Source: Ichthyophonus hoferi (Eukaryota; Opisthokonta; Ichthyosporea; Ichthyophonida; Ichthyophonidae). From it: a stretch of 27,356 nucleotides of DNA. The stretch spans positions 61,739-89,094 of the forward strand of contig NAOQ01000271.1 in the NCBI GenBank assembly GCA_002751075.1, in the 5' to 3' direction. Of the stretch, positions 1-9,612 are shown in pieces (the stretch's first letter is position 1; every line of letters begins with the position of its first letter). A program made the translations under genes and the position numbers. Under the pieces are notes generated by a model that had not been told where the DNA came from, ran no database searches, and saw only the letters and a program-made list of their open reading frames with translations.

Positions 1-1
1 G

Positions 2-81
<80 letters not shown>

Positions 82-82
82 G
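1..82 (-). repeat. (CAA)n trinucleotide repeat coding poly-Gln
   Basis: An uninterrupted GTT repeat on the plus strand, read in the SMARCC frame as CAA codons (at least 27 Gln). Only CAA is used, with no CAG interruption, so it is a pure slippage-prone tract. Its true length lies beyond the window edge. Confidence 0.97.
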
Positions 83-1069
83 CCGTAATTGTTGTTGATA
101 CATAGTAGATGTAGTAAACCCAGGGGTAGGGAGAGGATTAGAATTAGGTGTAGTAAAGTTACCATTACCCGCCATGCTATACATACTATTCACACTATTC
201 ATATCGTTATATGACTGTGTCTGTGAAACCTCCGCCCCACTCCCACCTGCACTGACCCCTACATTAGGTACTCTATAGAACCCTTTCTGCAAGCTAGCCA
301 TAGCCATGGCGTCTTGACTACCCATGGTAGTAGGTGGAGGGGGGTAGGGTGAACAGGATGCAGGTACAGGTACAGGGGTAGGGGCTTCATGTGGAGCCTG
401 GTGCTGGTGTTGAAAATTAACCGAATTTGGAACATTCAGGGGGGCCTGTGTACTTGGATTACCTCTAACAGGGTTCTTATTGGTCATTGGTTGGTTAAAC
501 TCAGTTAAAGATGCCATTGGATCCCTGCTGATGCTATTATTAGCCATGCTATTATTAGCACTATACATCATTGGTGCAATATTAACCGATTGTGATTGTC
601 CATTCAATGCACTTGGATCAACCCTAGTACTGACACCTCCTATTGAACCATTTGCACCAATAGTTGCAGTCGGTCCCACCTCCTTCCCTCTTGTTGGATT
701 ACCCATGGTATTCTGATAGCCCATTAGTCCATCCATGGTAGTAGGCTGTCTATGATTCTCTATTATTGATGCTCCTTGATTGGTATGAGCAACAGACACT
801 CCCATTGGAGCATTTGAACCAATCAAATTAGCAGGGGGGTTTTGGGCCTGAGCATGAGAGTATGCCATCGAATCATATCTCGCAGGATAATCCCCGGGAT
901 TACTATTAGCGCCAATCACCTGAGATGTAGCAGAGGAGGGTAACCCAGTATGACTCACAATATTATTAGAGAGATTGGTGGGCGTCGGTTCTTTCTGGCG
1001 ATGATAATTGGCGGCGGTAGCTTGATGACGTAACCGATCGCGTTGTAAATCCTGTTTAGAGGTCTCTAC
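1..1069 (-). CDS. SMARCC: SMARCC exon 17 (end of coiled coil and Q-rich tail), continues beyond window
   Basis: Open for all 356 codons from the acceptor CCGATAG at 1070-1071. It starts [16 protein letters not shown], which finishes the coiled coil. About 330 residues rich in Asn, Met, Pro, Ser and Gln follow, ending in at least 27 CAA-coded glutamines at the window edge. This composition resembles the low-complexity C-terminus of SMARCC proteins. The stop codon lies outside the window. Confidence 0.9.
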
Positions 1070-4000
1070 CTATCGGAGGGCGATATTAAAAAATATAATG
1101 CATTAGTGTGAATGGGTTCTGCCTGACAGCCTATGTCCACGCACACCACATATATCCATATATAATCATAAATATTAAATATAATTAATATAATCGCCAA
1201 TCAAACTCTCTCATTAAATTTTAATAAGCCAATTGTGAAGTGAAGTAGAGGTATTACCTGGTAGCGGATATATATATGTATGTGTGAATGTATCAAAGGA
1301 AGCCTGGATCCTACAGTAATAATATAGCAATATTATGCATGGTATATATTGCATAACAGTAAGTACTGCATATAACATAAGTAAATATATAGCCATATCA
1401 TAAAATACAACATAATAACATATATTACAATATTATAATTTATCACAATATCATACATATAATATAATAGAATATAATATTCTACTACATATGTTAATAC
1501 CTTACCCCATCCTACCCCAATGTCATACACACATACTTATATACATGCGTACATATATACATATATACACACATACATACATACATACACACATACATGC
1601 ATACATACATACATACATACATATATACATACATACATACATACCTTCATAGTAACAGCAGCTATATTATCCTCACCCCGTTCCATCAGATCAATTCTAG
1701 CGTTAATTGTGGCTAATTTAGCCTTGGCTAGCTGCATTAAAAGCTTTGTTCTCTCTTCCTGTTACGGGCCAAGAATAACCAATGAGAATCCGTAGCATAG
1801 CTATTTAATTATACTCCACATACACATATACAATAGTAATAGAGAGATTACTGAATTTCAATAACTTCACGTAGAAATATAAAAACGGGATTCTAACTTA
1901 GGCCAATAAAGATAGTAGGTTGGATTAATTACTTAATGATATAGTATGGAAGGATATCATAGGTGCATTGGAGTATAGTAATAGCACCAATTATCATGAA
2001 TGATAATTATATTGCTGATTATTAATTAGGAGTAATGTCAAAAGTTGAATTAATTAATTAAGTCAATTATATTGATTGGTTTCACTAATTTATATGCCAA
2101 TGTTTAGGCATATCTCTCAATCAAGCTAATGACCAAAGTTAGATAAATGAATATTCATGAATAATAAAGAATATTAATGAGTGGTAATGAATACTAATGA
2201 ATCCTAATGAATACTAATAAATTGACCTCTAAGCATGCAATACACAAACAATGCTATATATATATATATATACATATCCATACATGTACAGTATACAATA
2301 TATATATATATATATGCCTATATACCCTATTATAGGCCTATATACCTTCCAATCCCTTACCTCTGTCTCTGCTCCGTTATCCTTCGTCCCATTTAGTTTT
2401 ATTTTTTCCAACTCCCCTGTAAAGGTAAACATAGATTAAGTGATAGTACATCAATAGAAAGTCACTTACGTAACCATGTATTAGTCGGTCCAGATGAACA
2501 AATATATAGGTAGATAGATAGATAGATATAGATATAGATATAAATAGACATGTAGAACCATACACATATACCTATATGCACATATACACCAATATATACC
2601 TATATACACATATATACTTACATACAATTATATATCCATATACACATATACTTATATATACCTAGATACCCATACATATCGATACATACCCAATGAAGCC
2701 TTCACGGCAGCCAGTACCATGTTCTTATCAGCTACGCCAGATAGCAGGCAGAGATTAGACATTATAGGGTTACCATGGTTACTAAGAGGGACAGGGTGGT
2801 AACCAAGGGGACCTAGACAGAGAGATGGAGAGAGAGAGGGAGAGCGAGAGGAAACATGTTTAGAAAATCATGGTTAGAGCTAGTACAATGCTTGATTGTA
2901 TTTTAATTTTCACAAGGAAATTGGCCTTTATTTGGTTATTTTCACACGGTCTAACGGGAAATAAAGCCTCATTAAAATTAAACATAATTAAAATGATTAA
3001 TTAATATAAAATAGATTATTGGATCACAGTCATCTTCTTCCTAATTGTGATCAAGTAAATAAAATTCATGATATGGGGTTTACTGGTGTAAACAGGGGTA
3101 ATACACTCCAATCAAGATCAGGTTTTAAAAGGTAAAAAGATTAAACGGAAATAAGAGTAAAATATCGTTGAGCCTGATATAAAGCCAATCATCGTAAAAA
3201 ATAATTAGAATATAGCCAATAATAATAATAATAATAATAATAATAACTATCAATGTAATATAAATCTCTAATACCACAGCAAAAATAAAAATAAAACGAA
3301 AGATTAATTTTAATAGAGAGGGATGACTCAAAGAAGAAAAAAAGGAACCAATCCTTGTTAAGTAACCATATTTTGCCGTCCATAAATAAAAAATAATACA
3401 ACAGTGTAATAAATGTATAATTCTAAATACATCAGTCATTTTACATAAGAATACTGTTACGCCTTTCAATATATAGGTATAAGCTATAACTATATATATT
3501 GATATTATTACATTACTCATACAAATACATCCATGAAAACCACCTAATGCATCCAGCTCTATCTATATAGTAATAATATATAACCACTATACACACATAA
3601 CCTAATATAGTTATCCATGCATGATAATTACCCAACGCCTCCCGATCTTCCAGATAAGGCTCCTGTATTGGCAGTTGTACAAACCGAAGTAAACACTCCT
3701 GGGCTGTCCTAGTACCTACATGTCCACTGACTTTGTACCAATGATCTTGGTACATTTCAATGCCCTAATTAGGTTGTATGGCTCGGTTAGACAATGGTCG
3801 ATTCCTTGCACATGTAAGGCGTAATATATATATAGTACATTTATACATATGCACCTACCTACCTACATACATACATACATACATACATACATACATACCT
3901 CTAACAATAACAGTGTTTCTACATCAGACCACTCCCTCTCAGTTCCCTCCATCTCAATTTTAACATACTCTTTACTGGTCGTTCCTGGAAGCAGCTTGCC

Positions 4001-6761
4001 TGATAGGGTAGACAATACGGTAAGATAAAAATACAGCCTTAATGAGTCAATCACATCACTTAGGTAAAAATTAAATTTAAAGTATGTTTTATGATAATAA
4101 ATACAATTCTGATTATAATAGAATATCCTAGACCACGTGGTAATAGGACTGTGTGCATATATAGCGATAGATTATAGAGTACGAGTACATATAGTAGGGA
4201 GATATCGTTAGAGGAATAGGAATAGAAAGATATCAATGGAGATAGAATGTAATGTAATATAATATAATGTTATATTATATTGTATTATATTATATCCTAC
4301 TATATCACCCTATATTACATTATAATAAATTACTACCTTATACATACCTAAGATAGGTGAGAGATACACAGAAAACTTTATGCACAGGAATTGCAACATG
4401 GCCTAAAACATCATATTATACCCTATTATATCCAACTACATACATACCAGCCTTATAACACTTTGGACACACCATGACGTCACCAGGTGTGTTTGCAGGA
4501 CTATAGCCCACCCCATAGAATAATTTTTGGCATTGGCTACAATCGCACTGTAATTAATGCCATCCAATAAATAATCAGTATTAAACTAGGGACAATTACT
4601 AATTTATACATTTAGGATAACTTCCGATACTGGCTACCACCACATTGCAATTAATACCATCCAATAAATAGTCAGTAGAATAATTAGGGCAAACTAATTT
4701 TTTTTTAAAATATATCACGTTTATATCCATAGGGACACCAAAGGGAATATACCATGCCAATGTATGCTTAGATTAATTTTCTGTACAATATATAAGACCA
4801 TACTATACTATACTATACTATATTATATTACATTATATTATATTATAATACCCTATTACATTATACTCTACTCTACTATGCTATGCTATACTATACTATA
4901 TTACATTATACTACACTATACTATACTATCCTACACTAGATTAATATCCTATACTATACTATACTATACTATCTTACCAAACACTATACTATACTACATA
5001 TACATATATATACATCTATGTACATATATATGTATCATCCAATCACTCTAGTTATAATTCCCATTCTCCTATCCCAAAATAACATTACGTCAACAACCAA
5101 TAAAAGGAAAACAGGTAGTCCCAAATGCCTAATATGTAAGTGATTCGACACGTATGGTTGAAGTATACCTTAGCAGTCTGCGTCCTTGGCAAGAGATTGG
5201 ATGTACTTCTAAAGGGGTGATCTGATTAGTTCAAATAATTTAAAATACTCTAAATATTTCAAAAAGTCAAACGACCTTATAATGAAAGTATGAAATAAAT
5301 AGAAAAATATAAGTGTGTTTGTATGATAGAGGTATGGTTGATAGTATAATAGAATAATGGTATAATGGTATATTGGTATAATAGCATAATAACATAATAG
5401 TATAATAATATAATAATACGATAGTATAATAATCTAATAATATGATAGTATAAAATTATAATAGTATAATAATATGATAGCCAAATAGTGTAATATCATT
5501 TTTGTTTTACTAATTCACTGTATATTATTGTCAAATAAGTAATATTTTCACTTACTATATCCTATTGTATCCTACTATATACTACTATATCATACTATAT
5601 CATACCATCCTATAGTAGCTAATAATCCATGACCTACACAAACCTACCTGACCTTCGTTGTAGACTTCAAACGATTCTTTAGACTCATTGAGTTATCTGG
5701 TTTATCAGGGTCCTCTAACTTACTAATCTGTAAAAGAGTGAGGGAGAGAGACAAAGAGAAAATATTTGTTTCAATTAACGAGTTGGTTTTGGGATACTTG
5801 CATTATCACTAAATATTGGGATATATATAAAACTATAATTACAAAGAGCATTACTAATTGGATATTATTTTTATATATACAATATATACGGCTACATGTC
5901 TATGTATAATATGTATGTGGTAACATATATGCAAATCTAAAAATATAGTACTTATAGCTATATATAAAAAGTTTACAAATATACATCTATATAGATTTAC
6001 ATAAATAATCCTTACCAAATCATATTCTTGCTTTAAACGATTAATTCCACTAGGCATATTTGGATCAAGCTCAAAGTGGGTTGTGGTTGGTGGACCCACT
6101 GTATGTCAATGATAAAGTCGGGTTAAATTTAATACAAAAAACATCGTTGCAACTGCACTAATATCACTCCTTAACAATGCTAGAGACTAGGGCTTGGGAG
6201 TTTATGAATTAGTGTACGCAAGTAAGCAGGTATGTATTATGTATGTATGTATGATTGTATGTATGTATGTATAACTGTATGTATGTATGTATAATTGTAT
6301 GTATGATTGTATGTATATATGTATAATTGTATGTATGTATGTATAATTGTATGTATGATTGTATGTATGTATGTATAATTGTATGTATGTATGTATAATT
6401 GTATGTATGATTGTATGTATTGCATATTTCGGTGCTTACAGGTATTACACCCATTTATTTATTGATTGGTGACGGCACAATAGTAATTAATTGATTAATT
6501 AAAGGATTTTTGTGATTGGTGTTTGCTTAATACTAAGTAGACTGGTGGGATAATCATCCAGTTTGGGAGTCATTTAAAATTAATTTTGCAAGAAAACAAA
6601 AGCATATACTTAAAGTCATAGGAGTGTAATTTTAAATAGAATACGATACTACTTCAGGCAATAAGATTACACACAACAATATTATCCAATAAAATACAAT
6701 AGACTATAACACAATACAATAAAATACATCCTAAAATAATATAATGCAACACAATACACCA

Positions 6762-6792
<31 letters not shown>

Positions 6793-9578
6793 TGGTATGT
6801 TTGCAATTATTATCACCCTCTATTACTAGTACGTCGCTATCCGCCATTCCTATTATTTCCATCAGCAACACATCAAATCCTTTATTACCTTAAAGTATTG
6901 ACAGTCACACATTTCCTATAAATATAAGTAGACAGACCATAATGATATACAACTAATACAAATAAAGGAATAAAATAATCCAATAAGTAAACCAGATACA
7001 AATAAAATATATTCTATAATTACATTTTAATACAGTCTGACTTGGTTCAATTTTATGAAACATACTATAGTATAATATACCAATTCAACCTAACTTAATT
7101 TAATCCAATCTATCATAATATATTATAATATAATATAATATTACATTTCTATCTAATAAAACCCATGATAATATAATATACTATTATATTTTAATCAAAT
7201 ATAATCTTACCTAATCTAATCTCACCTTTAGAGGTAGGGTGGCTAATATAAATACACATATATACATGCATTTATATATGCATATATATGTTCATAATAC
7301 ACTTTATACGTACACGTATAAACACACATCTACATACATATATACCTAAACCATTGACGCACTTACACCCATATATATATAAATATCTAAAGGGACATAG
7401 TATAACATATAACATATAACATATAACATACAACACACCTAGAGCCTGTCTGGTGTCATAACCATATTGATAGTTGATGAGTCCCCAGTGCTCAAGGAAG
7501 GCGTGTACTCTAAGGAGATATTAGATTAGATTAGATTAAGTTAATTTGATTTGGATAAGAATATAATAATATATTGTATTGCCACATATTGGAATAGATT
7601 GAAATGTAATAATAGTGTACTATGTTACCTTAGATTAAATCGAAATAGATTAGATTTCAATATTATATTGTACTCAATAATATAGTATTCTAGTATTATG
7701 CATTACACCATGTCATATGGGTTTAGATTATATAAGGATACCTATAATTAAGAATATGCACATCACCAATACCCTATATAGTAGATGTAATTCATATTAC
7801 GTCATGTATCCCGGCCAATATTAACAGCCAAGAACAAATCGTATTTTACTTTATTCTCAGAAATTATATACATCGACGTTGTGTGTATATGTTTTGGGTA
7901 TTATAACTTGCCTATATATATATATACATATATACTATAATTAAGCTATACGCATCCTTAATACACCAGACTATACTTCAAACACTACAACTTGCCCTAT
8001 ACGCTACTATACCCCATATACTACATTACCCTGTATACTGCTTACTATAACCTATATACTACCTTACCCTATATACTACCTTACTCTATACACACTAAAC
8101 CATACCTAATAACACTGCACACATCCCCTGGTAGACATCGCCGGCAGACAGTGATAGTAAGATATTCACCAGGTTTTAAGCGGTAGGTATCTACCATAAA
8201 GTTACGATACTGCAAGTACCTGTATAGGTATAGATATAACATTATATGGTATTTTATTGTACGTTATTATATTTCAATATAACATGTCATAGTAAGCCAT
8301 GTTCATGCATGCGTTATATATAGCTATATCTTTAACATTAAATTTCTACCGATGTGCATAGAGGAAGGGGGTATATATGCCCTAGACTCTGTGAATATGG
8401 GATACGATATAGAATAGTATAGTAGAGTATAGTATAGTATGATGTAATATAGTATAGTATAATATAGCACAGTATAAAATAGTATAGTATGATATAATAT
8501 AATGAAATAAAATAAAACTCAGTGCAATAAATACAACCTAATACAACCAGCTACCCCAAAAACATAACATAGCATAAAACAAGATATAAAATACATAAAA
8601 TACAGATCTACTAAACCACCACTTAAAACCATTTATAAAACATTAAAACCTACATCTCGGCTGTCTTAGTCTTAGTTTTATTAGTAAAGAATTCAGGCAA
8701 TGCTTTCTTCTCAAGAGAGTGAATCGCATTGTAATCGAACCAAGCCGCGTGACTCGGAATTATAATCTCGTGCATCTATTGGTAGGATAAAACATTAGGA
8801 TATATTCGGGCCAGAAATAAACTATATAGAGAAAATATGAAAAACTTAATGAGCAATTGAAAAGGTAAGGAAATCATGGGTTTTTTAAATTGTATTGTGG
8901 TAGTTGGCTTTATAGTAATATAATATATATTTGTGTATGATTGTGTGTGGTTATAGTTGGTTGACATTCCAATTATATAATACACTATGCCATATTATAC
9001 TATATTACATTATATTGGATTACATTATATTGTACCATACGACATTATATTCCACTATATTATACTACATCGTATTACATTGCATTTTCGTACATTATTA
9101 TACTGCATTACATTATCATGCATGAACCATTACTAAAACATACTACATAATACTAAAATATACTACCTATTACTAAAATATACTACCTATTACTAAAATA
9201 TACTACCTATTCCTATAATATACTACATATTACTATAATATGCTATTACTATAATATACTAACTATTACTATAATACCTGTTCCGCAAAGAAGTGGCATA
9301 GTGCCTGCTTAGGAGGCGGGGGTGGCTCTATATGGTCTATCCTCTCTGCCAATCCTTCTATCTCGGCCGGCAGTTGATCAACTATTGCTTCTTGTTCAAG
9401 AGACCGTGTGACTGCCTGTAGAGGTATACGTGTGCACATATGTGTGAATGTATGCATGTATGTATGTATGTATGTATGTATGTATGTATGTATGTATGTA
9501 TGTATGTATGTATATATGTAAGTATGCAAGTAAGTAAATAAGTATGTATGTGTGTATATATGTATGTATGTATGTATG

Positions 9579-9612
<34 letters not shown>

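Noticed and set aside
480-716. Plus-strand hydrophobic 78-codon frame
   Set aside because: It lies antisense to SMARCC exon 17, whose minus frame is open over more than 1 kb and joins upstream exons in phase.
1520-1795. Frames rich in Tyr-Ile-His-Thr at TATG/TACA arrays (also at 6209-6454 and 9382-9758)
   Set aside because: They are translations of tetranucleotide repeats within introns, with no sequence outside the repeat.
4613-4703. Upstream copy of the zinc exon as an alternative exon
   Set aside because: It has no AG acceptor and reaches a stop codon within 11 codons, so it was recorded as a dead duplication.
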